DNA of 64,000 nt from Agromyces cerinus subsp. cerinus (GCF_900142065.1 NZ_FSRJ01000002.1:62001-126000), one strand, 5' to 3'; counted from the stretch's first letter, positions 15,594 through 25,065 are shown. Numbers and translations: made by a program. Notes: generated from the letters alone by a model not told the origin.

Positions 15594-16391
15594 ATGGAGC
15601 GGGGGGTGGCCGTGAAGTTCAGCATCGAAGGCATCGGGGGTCTGCCCGAGATCACGAAGGGCGCCGATCTGGCCGCGCTCATCGTCGACGCGACCGATCT
15701 CGCCGACGGCGACATCCTCGTCATCACCTCGAAGATCGTCTCGAAGGCCGAGGGGCGCGTCGTGCAGGCCGCCGATCGCGAACAGGCGATCACCGACGAG
15801 ACGGTGCGCGTCGTGGCGAGCCGCGTCTACGAGGGCGGCGTGACGCGCATCGTCGAGAACCGGCAGGGCATCATCGGCGCGGCGGCGGGCGTCGACGCGT
15901 CGAACGCGCCCGACGGCGAGGTGCTGCTGCTGCCGGTCGATCCGGATGCCTCGGCGCGGGCGCTGGCCACCGGCATCCGTGCACTCACGGGCGCCCGCGT
16001 CGGCGTCATCCTCTCCGACACCCTCGGCCGGCCCTGGCGCGAGGGTCAGACCGATCTCGCGATCGGTGCGGCCGGCATGCACGTCTTCGACGACCTGCGC
16101 GGGTCGACGGATGCCTCGGGCAAGCCGCTCTCGGTGACCATGCCGTGCGTGGCCGACGAGATCGCCGGCGCCGCCGAGCTCGTGAAGGGCAAGTCGTCGG
16201 GCGTGCCCGTCGCAGTCGTGCGCGGCCTCGGGCGCTTCGTGGGCGACCTCGACCTGCCGGGTGCGAGGTCGATCCAGCGCCCGGCCGAGCGCGACCTCTT
16301 CCGCGTCGGCGCCGACGAGGCGTACAACGAGGGGTACCGCGACGGCTTCGACGAGTCGCAGTCCGAGGGGTCGCTGGCCGAAGCGGAGTGA
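15594..16391 (+). CDS. cofE: Coenzyme F420-0:L-glutamate ligase
   Basis: 265 residues of the CofE family (the N-terminal domain of mycobacterial FbiB). It would use GTP to add glutamates to F420-0. Conserved segments include '[18 protein letters not shown]', '[15 protein letters not shown]' and '[21 protein letters not shown]'. The C-terminal FMN-binding FbiB domain is absent, so this is the single-domain form. The ATG at 15594 has no clear Shine-Dalgarno; a GTG six codons later (15612) follows a G-rich run and could be the true start. An LLM enzyme, cofC and fgd follow on the same strand. Confidence 0.9.
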   Translation: MERGVAVKFSIEGIGGLPEITKGADLAALIVDATDLADGDILVITSKIVSKAEGRVVQAADREQAITDETVRVVASRVYEGGVTRIVENRQGIIGAAAGVDASNAPDGEVLLLPVDPDASARALATGIRALTGARVGVILSDTLGRPWREGQTDLAIGAAGMHVFDDLRGSTDASGKPLSVTMPCVADEIAGAAELVKGKSSGVPVAVVRGLGRFVGDLDLPGARSIQRPAERDLFRVGADEAYNEGYRDGFDESQSEGSLAEAE

Positions 16392-16438
16392 ACGGCCCGC
16401 CGGCGCACGAAGCGCCGCCGACCCGCGAAGATGGAGAC

Positions 16439-17437
16439 GTGTCAGCACACATCGGCTATGCCGCCATGCTCGAGCGGTTCCCGCCCGCAGAGGCCGTCGC
16501 GCTCAGCGCGCTCGCCGAGTCCCACGGGTTCCGCGGCGTCATGGCGAGCGACCACTTCCAGCCGTGGGTTCCCGCGCAGGGGGAGTCCTCATTCGTGTGG
16601 AGCGTGCTCGGCGCGATCGGCGAACGCACTCGCGGCGACTTCGGTCCGGGCGTGACGACGCCGGGGTATCGGATGCATCCTGCCGTCGTCGCCCAGGCGA
16701 GCGCGACGCTCGCGTCGATGCATCCGGGTCGTCACTGGCTCGGCCTCGGCTCGGGCGAGGCGCTCAACGAGCACGTCGTCGGTCCGTACTGGCCCGAGGC
16801 GCCCGACCGCATCAACCGCATGTTCGAGGCGGTCGACGTGATCAGGAAGCTCTTCGCCGGCTCGCTCGCGGGCCGCGACGTGCGCCACTCCGGCCAGCAC
16901 TTCAAGCTCGAGGCCACCCGGCTCTGGACGATGCCGGCCGTCGCGCCCGAGATCCTCGTCGCGGCGTCGGGCCCCGTGACCGCCAAGCGCGCGGGGCGCA
17001 CCGTCGACGGCATGATCACGACGGGTGCCCCCACTGAGAAGCTCACGGCCCTGCTCACCCGGTTCCGCGAGGGCGCGCGCGAGGTCGGCCGTGATGCCGC
17101 GCGCATGCCCAAGGTGCTGCAGCTGCACCTCTCGTGGGCGCCCACCGATGAGGAGGCGATGCGCGGCGCGCTCACCGAGTGGCCGAACGGCGGGCTGCGC
17201 ATCCCGCGCGGCGACATCCGCTCGCCCTTCGAGTTCGAGCAGCTCGCCCGCACCGTGCGCCCCGAGGACTTCGCCGGCCGCATGGTCGTCTCGGCCGACC
17301 CCGACGTGCACCGCGCCGACATCCAGCGCCACCTCGACCTCGGCTTCGACCGCATCTACCTGCACAACGCGGGTCGCGACCAGGCCGCCTTCCTCGAGGT
17401 CTTCGGTCGCGACGTGCTGCCCGGGCTCCGGGCATGA
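16439..17437 (+). CDS. LLM class F420-dependent oxidoreductase, G6PDH-like subfamily
   Basis: 332 residues with a luciferase-like (beta/alpha)8 barrel. 'VMASDHFQPW' near the N-terminus is the same F420-contacting Asp-His-Phe signature as in FGD, and 'LGLGSGEALNEHVVG' is the family core. It is clearly a paralogue of fgd but has diverged in the substrate region, so glucose-6-phosphate is not assured and the substrate is unknown. The GTG at 16439 has a purine-rich stretch very close upstream. Its stop overlaps the cofC start by ATGA, which ties its translation to F420 biosynthesis. Confidence 0.83.
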   Translation: MSAHIGYAAMLERFPPAEAVALSALAESHGFRGVMASDHFQPWVPAQGESSFVWSVLGAIGERTRGDFGPGVTTPGYRMHPAVVAQASATLASMHPGRHWLGLGSGEALNEHVVGPYWPEAPDRINRMFEAVDVIRKLFAGSLAGRDVRHSGQHFKLEATRLWTMPAVAPEILVAASGPVTAKRAGRTVDGMITTGAPTEKLTALLTRFREGAREVGRDAARMPKVLQLHLSWAPTDEEAMRGALTEWPNGGLRIPRGDIRSPFEFEQLARTVRPEDFAGRMVVSADPDVHRADIQRHLDLGFDRIYLHNAGRDQAAFLEVFGRDVLPGLRA

Positions 17438-18123
17438 CGAGCGCAGCGGATGCCGCGGGGCGGGCCTCGGCCCCGACCCCCGTCTGGACCGTCGTGATCC
17501 CCGTGAAGGCGCCCGCCGGTGCGAAGACGCGGCTCGCCGCGGCTGTGGCGCCGGCCGAGCGCGAGGCCCTCGCCCGGGCGTTCGCCCTCGACACGATCGC
17601 CGCGGCACTCGCCGCTCGCACGGTCGCCCGCGTCATCGTGGTCGGCGATGACCCCTCGCTCGCCGGCGCGGCCGAGTTCCTGCCCGAACCGGCCGACGCG
17701 CTGCGGGGGCTGACCCGCGCGATCGCGTCCGGCATCGACCACGCCCGGGCGGGCGACGACGGGCCCGGGCTTCGACCCGTGGCCGTGCTGCTCGGCGACC
17801 TGCCGGCCCTCGCGCCCGAAGAACTCGACGCTGCGCTCGCGGCCGCGTCGCGGCATCCGCTCGCCTTCGTGCGCGACGCCGACGGCACCGGCACGACCCT
17901 CGCGACGGCCTCCGCGGGCGTGGGGCTCGCACCGCGGTTCGGCGCCGACTCGGCCGCACGCCATGCCGCCGCCGGGTTCGTCGAGCTCGCGGCATCCGCG
18001 GGCCTCCGGCGCGACGTCGACACGATCGACGCGCTCGCCGACGCGCTCGCCCTCGGGGTCGGGCCGCTGACGCGCCGGGCGACCGCGGGCATTCCGTTGC
18101 GCGGCGGCAGCGTCGCCCCGTAG
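17434..18123 (+). CDS. cofC: 2-phospho-L-lactate (or PEP) guanylyltransferase
   Basis: 229 residues of the CofC/FbiD family. It uses GTP to activate 2-phospholactate or phosphoenolpyruvate, giving the nucleotide substrate for CofD. The family signature 'WTVVIPVKAPAGAKTRLA' near the N-terminus is the nucleotide-binding loop, 'VIVVGDDPSLAGAAEFLPEP' and 'AVLLGDLPALAPEELDAAL' follow, and 'DGTGTTLATA' is the conserved loop for metal and substrate. It overlaps the preceding LLM gene by 4 bp. Confidence 0.88.
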   Translation: MTSAADAAGRASAPTPVWTVVIPVKAPAGAKTRLAAAVAPAEREALARAFALDTIAAALAARTVARVIVVGDDPSLAGAAEFLPEPADALRGLTRAIASGIDHARAGDDGPGLRPVAVLLGDLPALAPEELDAALAAASRHPLAFVRDADGTGTTLATASAGVGLAPRFGADSAARHAAAGFVELAASAGLRRDVDTIDALADALALGVGPLTRRATAGIPLRGGSVAP

Positions 18124-18201
18124 TCGTTGTTCGCGCTGCTTCCCTGAGCCGGCTCCGTCTGTTTCGGCGCCGGGCTTCTCCGATCGTGCGAGGATCGAAG
18201 C

Positions 18202-19221
18202 ATGACGCTCACCCTCGGATACAAGGCCTCAGCCGAGCAGTTCGCCCCGCGCGAGCTCGTGGAGATCGCGGTCGCGGCCGAAGCCAACGGCTTCGAGTCG
18301 GTGTTCACGAGCGACCACTTCCAGCCGTGGCGGCACGATGGCGGGCACGCGCCGTTCTCCCTCACCTGGATGGCCGCCGTCGGTGAGCGCACCTCGACCA
18401 TCAAGATCGGCACGAGCGTCATGACGCCGACGTTCCGCTACAACCCGGCGGTGCTCGCCCAGGCGTTCGCGAGCCTCGGCTGCCTGTACCCGGGGCGCAT
18501 CATCGCGGGCTTCGGCACCGGCGAGGCGCTGAACGAGATCGCCACGGGCTTCCGCGGCGCGGGCGAGCAGGACTGGCCCGAGTTCCGCGAGCGCTTCGCG
18601 CGGCTCCGCGAGTCGGTGCGCCTCATGCGCGCGCTCTGGACCGACGACGAGCAGGTGAGCTTCGAGGGCGAGTACTACTCGACCCACGACGCGTCGATCT
18701 ACGACCGACCGGATGTCCCGGTGCCCGTCTACATCGCCGCCGGCGGTCCGACCGTCGCGAAGTACGCAGGGCGTGCGGGCGACGGCTTCATCTGCACCTC
18801 GGGCAAGGGCATGGAGCTCTACACCGAGCAGCTCATCCCGGCGGTCAAGGAGGGCGTCGCGGCCGGCGGCCGCTCGTACGACGCGCTCGACCGCATGATC
18901 GAGATCAAGGTCTCGTACGACACCGACGCCACGGCCGCGCTCGAGAACACGCGGTTCTGGTCGCCGCTGTCGCTCTCGGCGGAGCAGAAGCACGACATCA
19001 CCGACCCAGTCGAGATGGAGCGGGCCGCCGACGCGCTGCCGATCGAGCAGATCGCCAAGCGCTGGATCGTCGGCAGCGACCCCGACGAGGTCGTCGCCGG
19101 CATCAAGCAGTACGTCGACTGGGGCTTCAACCACCTCGTCTTCCACGCGCCCGGGCACGACCAGGCACGATTCCAGGAGCTCTTCGCGCGCGACCTGGCG
19201 CCGCGCCTGCGCGCGCTCTGA
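18202..19221 (+). CDS. fgd: F420-dependent glucose-6-phosphate dehydrogenase
   Basis: 339 residues, very close to mycobacterial FGD1 along its whole length. It oxidises glucose-6-phosphate to 6-phosphogluconolactone while reducing F420 to F420H2. '[17 protein letters not shown]' holds Asp38-His39, equivalent to the F420-site Asp39/His40 of the M. tuberculosis enzyme. '[13 protein letters not shown]' holds the catalytic Glu, and 'FICTSGKG' the phosphate-binding Lys. '[13 protein letters not shown]' also matches. It would be the main source of F420H2 for the LLM enzymes in this window. It has its own 78-bp leader after cofC. Confidence 0.95.
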   Translation: MTLTLGYKASAEQFAPRELVEIAVAAEANGFESVFTSDHFQPWRHDGGHAPFSLTWMAAVGERTSTIKIGTSVMTPTFRYNPAVLAQAFASLGCLYPGRIIAGFGTGEALNEIATGFRGAGEQDWPEFRERFARLRESVRLMRALWTDDEQVSFEGEYYSTHDASIYDRPDVPVPVYIAAGGPTVAKYAGRAGDGFICTSGKGMELYTEQLIPAVKEGVAAGGRSYDALDRMIEIKVSYDTDATAALENTRFWSPLSLSAEQKHDITDPVEMERAADALPIEQIAKRWIVGSDPDEVVAGIKQYVDWGFNHLVFHAPGHDQARFQELFARDLAPRLRAL

Positions 19222-19245
19222 CGCCCACGGGCGAGGAGACCGGGC

Positions 19246-21051
19246 TCAGGGCGCCGGGTCGACCACCAGCCCAGTGCCGCCGCCGCGCCGAACGGGTTCG
19301 GCGACCGCCGTCATGAGCCCGTCGTCGCCGACCTCGATCGCCGCGACCGCACCGATCTCGGCAGGCGGCCCGAACGTGTGGCCGTACGGCGCGAGTTCGG
19401 CGGCGTAGGCGTCGAGGAACGCCTGCTCGGCCGAGACATTCGCGGTGTTGCGCTGCGACGCCCGCGGTGCCGCGACCGCCTCGGAGAGCGTCATGCCGAG
19501 GTCGATGCGGTTCACGAGCACCTGCGCGACGGTCGTGATGATCGTCGATCCGCCCGGTGAGCCGACCACGTAGCGCACGTCGCCGCCGTCGAGCACGATC
19601 GTGGGCGACATCGACGAGCGCGGGCGCTTGCCGGGCTCGACGGTGTTCGGGTCGGCGGGGTTCGGCACGAAGTTGAAGTCGGTGAGCTCGTTGTTCAGCA
19701 GGAATCCGCGCCCCGGCACGGTCATGCCCGAGCCGCCCGTCTGCTCGATCGTGAGCGTGTACGAGACCGCGTTGCCCCACTGGTCGACGACCGAGAGATG
19801 CGTGGTCGAGATGTTCTCGGTGTCGACGGGGTCGGCGGCGGCGGCGATCTCGCAGCCCGCCGCGTCCAGCGGCGCCGGCGCCACGGGCTTGACCGACGCG
19901 GCATCCGGATCGATCACGCAGGCGCGCGCGTCGGCGAAGTCCTGGCTCAGCAGGGTGTCGGTCGGCACGTCCACGAACGCCGGGTCGCCGACGTAGGCGT
20001 TGCGGTCGGCGAAGGCGTGGGCGGTGGCCTCGAGGTAGAGGTGCAGGGCCTGCGGCGTCGGCTCGCCCGCGAGGTCGTAGTTCTCGAGGATGTTCAGCGA
20101 TTCGCCGACCGTCGTGCCGCCCGACGACGACGGCGCCATGCCGTAGACGTCGAGACCGCGGTACTCCAAGTGCGTGGGATCCTGCTCGAGCACCTCGTAC
20201 TCGGCGAGGTCGTCGGCCGTCAGGTAGCCCGGGTACGCCGGCAGCGTCGCCGCGGGATCGGTCTGCGGGTCCTGCGCGATCGCGGCGATCTCGTCTGCGA
20301 GGGCGCCCTCGTAGAAGACGTCGGTGCCGTGCACCGCGATCTGTCGGAGCGTCTTCGCAAGGTCGGGGTTCCTGAAGGTCGACCCGACCACCGGCGGTGC
20401 GCCGTTCGGCAGGAACAGCTCGGCCGTGGCGGGGAACGCCGCGAATCGCGGCTGGTTGGCGGCCGTCTGCTGGGCGAACGTCTCGTCGACCCGGAACCCG
20501 CGCGTGGCGAGCAGGATCGACGGCTTCAGCATGTCGTGCAGCGACTCGGTGCCGAACCGGTCGAGCGCGGTCTCCCAGGTCGCGAGCGTGCCGGGCACGC
20601 CGACCGACAGGCCCGACGACACGGCGGCGGCGAACGGGTAGGGCTGGCCGGTGGCCGGATCGATGAACGCATCGAGCGGCATCGTCGCCGGCGCGGTCTC
20701 TCGCCCGTCGATCGTGGTGACCTCGCCGCTGGCCGCGTCGAAGTACACGAAGTACCCGCCGCCGCCGATGCCCGCGCTGTAGGGCTCGGTCACGCCGAGC
20801 GCGGAAGCCGTGGCCACGGCGGCGTCGACGGCGTTGCCGCCCTTGCGCAGCACCTCGAGGCCGACGGCGCTCGCCTCGGAGTCGACGGATGACACGGCGC
20901 CGCCGTATCCGCTCGACGTCGATGGTGCCGGCGGTGCAGGGCGGCCCGCGGCCGATGCCGGTGCGGCGACCGCGACGCCGGTGATGGCAAGGGCGGCGCC
21001 GAGCACGAGGCTCAGACCGCGGAAGGCGGAGCGATGAGTGACGTTGACCAT
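19246..21051 (-). CDS. ggt: Gamma-glutamyltransferase, exported
   Basis: 601 residues with a signal peptide (about 1-31, ending 'AAPASAAG'). The proenzyme would cleave itself before Thr416 in 'NISTTHLSVVDQWGNAVSY', the conserved TTH nucleophile motif. 'SSGGTTVGESLNILENYDL' and 'GSPGGSTIITTVAQVLVN' are the substrate-binding motifs. It would transfer or hydrolyse gamma-glutamyl groups, for example from glutathione-like peptides or gamma-glutamyl amino acids, outside the membrane. The ATG at 21051 has a G-rich Shine-Dalgarno. It is convergent with fgd. Confidence 0.9.
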   Translation of the reverse strand: MVNVTHRSAFRGLSLVLGAALAITGVAVAAPASAAGRPAPPAPSTSSGYGGAVSSVDSEASAVGLEVLRKGGNAVDAAVATASALGVTEPYSAGIGGGGYFVYFDAASGEVTTIDGRETAPATMPLDAFIDPATGQPYPFAAAVSSGLSVGVPGTLATWETALDRFGTESLHDMLKPSILLATRGFRVDETFAQQTAANQPRFAAFPATAELFLPNGAPPVVGSTFRNPDLAKTLRQIAVHGTDVFYEGALADEIAAIAQDPQTDPAATLPAYPGYLTADDLAEYEVLEQDPTHLEYRGLDVYGMAPSSSGGTTVGESLNILENYDLAGEPTPQALHLYLEATAHAFADRNAYVGDPAFVDVPTDTLLSQDFADARACVIDPDAASVKPVAPAPLDAAGCEIAAAADPVDTENISTTHLSVVDQWGNAVSYTLTIEQTGGSGMTVPGRGFLLNNELTDFNFVPNPADPNTVEPGKRPRSSMSPTIVLDGGDVRYVVGSPGGSTIITTVAQVLVNRIDLGMTLSEAVAAPRASQRNTANVSAEQAFLDAYAAELAPYGHTFGPPAEIGAVAAIEVGDDGLMTAVAEPVRRGGGTGLVVDPAP

Positions 21052-21204
21052 GAGAACCCCCCGAATTGGGTACATCAGTGACGACTGCCCTCAACGTAGA
21101 CCTTGCGGCGGGGCGGTGGCAATGGCGGCCGCATCGCAGGCGCGGATTCTGAGCGTTGCCCGCCGACCGGTGACGGATGACCCGGCGCGGCGTACCCTGA
21201 GACC

Positions 21205-22416
21205 ATGAGCGTCCCGAGCGCCGGGCCGTCGCGCAAGGCGGTTCGCTGGATTCCGGCCGTCGCCGTGCCGATCGCGATCGCCGTCGGCGTCGTGGTCGTG
21301 CCGATGCAGGCGAACGCCGCAGTGGACCTGCCCGATCTCACGCCCAAGCAGCTCCTGGAGTTCGCCGCCGCGAGCGACGTCACGACGCTGTCGGGCACGA
21401 TCGAGCAGACCTCCGAGCTCGGCCTGCCCGACCTGTCGGCGCTGAAGGGCGACCTCGCCGCGCCGAGCACGGGCGGCGCCGGTTCCGCGGGCGCAGGACT
21501 CGACGACCTGCTCTCGCTCATCACGACCGACCACACGGCCAAGGTCTACGTCGACGGGTCGAACGCTCGACTGCAGGTGCTCGACCGCCTCGCCGAGCGC
21601 GACGTGTACGCGTCGGCGTCGGGTGCGTGGATCTACGACTCGTCGGCGCAGGCGGCCACGCACGTCGTGCTGCCGCCCGATGCCGATCTCGATGCGCTCG
21701 CCACCGCGATGCAGGGCGAAGCGGATGCCGCGAAGGCCCGGCTCGAGGCCGAGCTCGGCGCTGCCCTCCCCACGCCCGAAGCCATGCTCGACCAGGCGCT
21801 CGCACGGCTCGGCGATTCGACCGACGTCTCGGTCGGCACCGACTCCCGGGTGGCCGGTCGCGACGCCTACGAACTCGTGCTCGAACCGGGCGACCCCGAC
21901 ACGCTCGTCGGCGAGGTTTCGATCGCGATCGACGGCGAGAACGGGGTGCCGCTCGCGGCATCCGTCACCGCACGCGGCGCGAGCGAACCGGCGTTCAGCG
22001 TCGCATTCACCGACATCGGCTACACGGCACCGGATGCCTCGGTGTTCGCATTCACCCCGCCCGAGGGCACCGATGTCACCGAGCAGGTGATCCCCGTGCC
22101 GACCGTCGCTGAGCTCGAGCAGTGGCAGGCCGAAGGCGCGACCGGCGCCGCGACCGACCACCCGGCCCCGCCCGTCACCGTGCACGGCGAAGGATGGTCG
22201 GCGGTCGTCGAACTCGAGCCGGCCGCGGCTCAGGGCGCACCGACGGGCGGGGCGGGCGCCGAAGCATCCGCGATGCTCGATGCCATCACGCAGCCCGTCG
22301 CGGGGGGCCGACTGCTCTCGACCTCGCTCGTGAACGTTCTCTTCACCGACGACGGCCGGGTGTTCGCCGGCGCGGTGAGCGCCGACCGGCTGGCGGCCGC
22401 CGCGAGCGAGCGCTGA
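21205..22416 (+). CDS. LolA-like/DUF2092 exported protein
   Basis: 403 residues. One hydrophobic segment (about 17-38) acts as signal peptide or anchor. The rest is a beta-rich domain like the actinobacterial LolA/LppX-type half-barrel: 'LSGTIEQTSELGLPDLSAL', 'VYVDGSNARLQVLDRLAERD', 'ASGAWIYDSSAQAATHVVLP' and 'YTAPDASVFAFTPPEGTDV' follow the usual order. Such proteins hold lipids or act as membrane-stress sensors. It is followed 11 bp later by an ABC exporter on the same strand and probably works with it. Confidence 0.7.
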   Translation: MSVPSAGPSRKAVRWIPAVAVPIAIAVGVVVVPMQANAAVDLPDLTPKQLLEFAAASDVTTLSGTIEQTSELGLPDLSALKGDLAAPSTGGAGSAGAGLDDLLSLITTDHTAKVYVDGSNARLQVLDRLAERDVYASASGAWIYDSSAQAATHVVLPPDADLDALATAMQGEADAAKARLEAELGAALPTPEAMLDQALARLGDSTDVSVGTDSRVAGRDAYELVLEPGDPDTLVGEVSIAIDGENGVPLAASVTARGASEPAFSVAFTDIGYTAPDASVFAFTPPEGTDVTEQVIPVPTVAELEQWQAEGATGAATDHPAPPVTVHGEGWSAVVELEPAAAQGAPTGGAGAEASAMLDAITQPVAGGRLLSTSLVNVLFTDDGRVFAGAVSADRLAAAASER

Positions 22417-22427
22417 CGGGCGCCGGC

Positions 22428-23462
22428 GTGGGCGACCCCGGTGGCCTCGGCGTCTCAGCCGAGTCGGCGGATTCGGCCGGCCTCGCGATCGAGACGCATG
22501 GACTCACGAAGCGCTTCCGCTCGCAGTTGGCCGTCGACGGCCTCGACCTCGCAGTGCCGCACGGCGCCGTGTTCGGGTTCCTCGGTCCGAACGGCTCCGG
22601 CAAGACTACGACGATCCGCATGCTGCTCGGTCTCGTCGCCGCGACCGCCGGTGAGGCGCGCGTGCTCGGGGCCGGCATGCCGCGCCACGTCGACTCGGTG
22701 CTGCCGCGCGTGGGCGCGCTCGTCGAGGGGCCGGCGTTCTCGCCGTACCTCTCGGGCGCCGCGAACCTCGCCCGATTCGACGCCGCCGACCGATGGGCGC
22801 CGAGCCGCACCCGTGCCGCGCGCGTCGCAGACGCCCTCGAGCAGGTCGGCCTCGCGCACGTGGCGCAGAAGAAGGTGCACGCCTACTCGCTCGGCATGAA
22901 GCAGCGTCTCGGGTTGGCGAACGCGCTGCTGATGCCGCGCGAACTGCTCGTGCTCGACGAGCCGACGAACGGGCTCGATCCACAGGGCACCCGCGAAGTG
23001 CGCAGCCTCATCCGCTCGCTCGCCCGCGACGGCACGACGGTGTTCGTCTCGAGCCACTTGCTCGCCGAGGTCGAGCAGGTGTGCTCGCATGTCGGGGTCA
23101 TGAGCGCCGGGCGACTTGTCGCTCAGGGCACGCTCGACGAGTTCCGCGATGCCGGCGAGGCGCGGGCGCTCGTGCGCACGCCCGACGCCGATGCGGCACG
23201 ACGGGTGCTGCAGGGTCTCGGCATGCACGTCGACGGCTCCATCTCCGCCGGTCGAGTCGCCGACGACGGCGGCGTCTCGAGACCAGCGGATGCCTCGGCT
23301 GACGTCGTCGTCACCGCAACGCTCGAGACGACCCCGCCCGAGGCCGTCGTCGCGGCGTTGGTCGCCGACGGAGTGCGGGTGCGCGGGTTCGAGGTCGAGC
23401 GCGCGAGTCTCGAGCAGCGGTTCGTCGAGCTCACGGGGGAGGGCTTCGATGTCGTCCAGTGA
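22428..23462 (+). CDS. ABC transporter ATP-binding protein (export type)
   Basis: 344 residues. The Walker A motif is 'FLGPNGSGKTT', the signature is 'YSLGMKQRLGLANAL', and Walker B is 'LLVLDEPTNGLDPQG' followed by 'SSHLLAEVEQ'. The long C-terminal extension after residue about 240 is typical of CcmA/DrrA-type drug or lipid exporters. GTG at 22428 is the first reasonable start after the LolA-like gene. The 3' end overlaps the permease by 14 bp, so they form one transporter. Confidence 0.85.
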   Translation: MGDPGGLGVSAESADSAGLAIETHGLTKRFRSQLAVDGLDLAVPHGAVFGFLGPNGSGKTTTIRMLLGLVAATAGEARVLGAGMPRHVDSVLPRVGALVEGPAFSPYLSGAANLARFDAADRWAPSRTRAARVADALEQVGLAHVAQKKVHAYSLGMKQRLGLANALLMPRELLVLDEPTNGLDPQGTREVRSLIRSLARDGTTVFVSSHLLAEVEQVCSHVGVMSAGRLVAQGTLDEFRDAGEARALVRTPDADAARRVLQGLGMHVDGSISAGRVADDGGVSRPADASADVVVTATLETTPPEAVVAALVADGVRVRGFEVERASLEQRFVELTGEGFDVVQ

Positions 23463-24396
23463 GGGTGAGCGCGGGCCGGAGGGTCTCGAGACGTCGTCGT
23501 CGGCCACTCGACCGGCGGTGTCGTCGGCGACTCGATCGGCGGACGGACCCGGGCCTCAAGCCGCGCGACCGTCGAAGCTCGGCGGCATCCTCTCCCTCCT
23601 CGCCTCCGAACTGCGCACGCTCTTCCGGCGTCGTCGCACGTGGGCGATGCTCGGCGCGCTCGCGCTCATCCCGATCCTCATCGCCGTCGCCATCCGCATC
23701 GCCGGTGATTCGCCGTCGGGGCGCGGCCCGGCCTTCCTCGACCGCATCACCCAGAACGGACTCTTCGTCGGCGTCACCGCGATCATCGTCGCGATCCCGC
23801 TCTTCCTCCCGCTCACGATCGGTGTCGTCGCGGGCGACTCGATCGCCGGCGAGGCGAGCCACGGCACCCTCCGTTACCTGTTGATCGCGCCCGCCGGACG
23901 CATCCGCCTGCTCGTCGTGAAGTACCTCGCGGCGGCGGCCTTCTGCGCCGCCGCGACGCTGACCGTGGTCGTCGTGGGCACGCTCATCGGGTGGGCGCTG
24001 TTCCCGATCGGCCCGGTGACCCTGCTCTCGGGAACGGAGGTGAGCGTCGGCGAGGGGCTGCTGCGCTTCCTCATGATCGCCGCGTACGTCACGGTGTCGC
24101 TCCTCGGCCTCTCGGCGATCGGCCTGTTCCTCTCGACGCTCACGACGGTGCCGGTCGGTTCGATGGCGGCGACCGCGATCGTCGCCGTGGTCGCGCAGAT
24201 CCTCGGCGCGCTGCCGCAGCTCGAGTGGTTGCATCCGTGGTTGTTCACGAGGTACTGGCTGGACTTCGCCGACCTGCTGCGCGAGCCGCCCGTGTGGGAC
24301 TCCTTCGCGGACAACGCCGTGCTGCAGGCGGGCTACATCGTGGTGTTCGGGCTGCTCGCCGCGGCACGGTTCGTCACGAAGGACGTGCTCTCATGA
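23449..24396 (+). CDS. ABC transporter permease (ABC-2 type)
   Basis: 315 residues. About 45 disordered, Ser/Pro-rich cytoplasmic residues precede six membrane helices in the ABC-2 pattern. 'AGDSIAGEASHGTLRYLLIA' matches the conserved segment after TM2 in this permease class. It pairs with the overlapping ATPase at 22428-23462 and probably exports a lipid or antibiotic-like compound. The ATG at 23449 lies inside the ATPase 3' end and follows a GGGGGAGGG ribosome-binding site. Confidence 0.83.
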   Translation: MSSSEGERGPEGLETSSSATRPAVSSATRSADGPGPQAARPSKLGGILSLLASELRTLFRRRRTWAMLGALALIPILIAVAIRIAGDSPSGRGPAFLDRITQNGLFVGVTAIIVAIPLFLPLTIGVVAGDSIAGEASHGTLRYLLIAPAGRIRLLVVKYLAAAAFCAAATLTVVVVGTLIGWALFPIGPVTLLSGTEVSVGEGLLRFLMIAAYVTVSLLGLSAIGLFLSTLTTVPVGSMAATAIVAVVAQILGALPQLEWLHPWLFTRYWLDFADLLREPPVWDSFADNAVLQAGYIVVFGLLAAARFVTKDVLS

Positions 24397-24409
24397 GGCA
24401 TCCGCTCGC

Positions 24410-24907
24410 TCAGCCCAGGCCCGCCCGGTTCACACTCGGCGGCAGCGCGCAGTAGTCGTAGTAGAAGCGCTTCGGCGCGTCGGGATCGGTGACGTCGACG
24501 ATGACGGCTGCCCCGGAGTGCGGCAGCTCATCGCCCGCGAGCAGCCACAGCGAGAAGTGCCAGATGCCGCGCGCGCCGCCGTCGAGGAGGCCCCGGCCGT
24601 CGACGACGAGCACGGTGTCGTCGGATGCCCCGGGCAGGGTGCCCGCGCGGAACGGGTCGACCGTGTCGGCGCGCAGCACGGCTTCGCCGGCGCCGGCACC
24701 CACGTCGCCGACCGAGACCCGCAGCGTCGGCTGCCCGTGCTCGGCGAGCACTCCGGCCAGGTCGTCGGCGAATCGCGTGGCGACGCCGGCGCCGCCCCCG
24801 TCGACCGCGATGAGCCGGCGACCGTGCGATGCATGGTGCAGGAACTCCTCGGCGATGCCCTCGAGCAGTTCCTCGCGAGGCTGCGCCTCGTAGGCCGTTC
24901 GCGTCAT
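24410..24907 (-). CDS. Uridine-kinase-like protein with degenerate P-loop
   Basis: 165 residues. The fold resembles the uridine kinase/P-loop kinase family: 'RLIAVDGGGAGVATRFADDL' is where Walker A should be, followed by 'VLAEHGQPTLRVSVGDV', and the end 'KRFYYDYCALPP' resembles 'RYxxxxDP' of these kinases. The catalytic Lys-Ser/Thr of GxxGxGK[ST] is missing, so it may not bind ATP normally. It is probably a non-catalytic or altered-specificity member. It is convergent with the ABC exporter. Confidence 0.6.
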   Translation of the reverse strand: MTRTAYEAQPREELLEGIAEEFLHHASHGRRLIAVDGGGAGVATRFADDLAGVLAEHGQPTLRVSVGDVGAGAGEAVLRADTVDPFRAGTLPGASDDTVLVVDGRGLLDGGARGIWHFSLWLLAGDELPHSGAAVIVDVTDPDAPKRFYYDYCALPPSVNRAGLG

Positions 24908-24971
24908 CCCCTCAGGCTACGCGCGCGAGCAGGATTCATGGATCCCCAGGAGATGTCGGGTCGGATGCCGC

Positions 24972-24995
24972 CGGTACTTCGGTACTTCGGTACTC
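24972..24995. repeat. Three tandem copies of CGGTACTT
   Basis: Three adjacent 8-bp units CGGTACTT, the last ending in C, lie about 70 bp upstream of the small membrane protein gene at 25066. Nothing else is evident in the 24908-25065 gap. Confidence 0.7.
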
Positions 24996-25065
24996 CTGTC
25001 GCGGTCGGGCGCCGGCGAGTCGACGGGCTGGGCATTCCGTGCCGTATGCGCTCTAAGCTCGCCGC

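Noticed and set aside
18141-18165. Possible degraded repeat half (TCCCTGAGCCGGCT) before fgd
   Set aside because: It shares only TCCCTGAGCC with the 3257 copy; too short to call.
19246-21051. Exported gamma-glutamyltransferase near F420 genes as an F420 tail-trimming enzyme feeding the importer
   Set aside because: GGT needs a free alpha-amino group on the gamma-glutamyl donor, which the F420 poly-glutamate tail does not offer. Position alone is not enough, so I kept the ordinary assignment.
23470-23500. Possible extra copy of the dispersed repeat (GGTCTCGAGACG)
   Set aside because: Only about 10 bp match the family and the second half is absent, so it may be chance.
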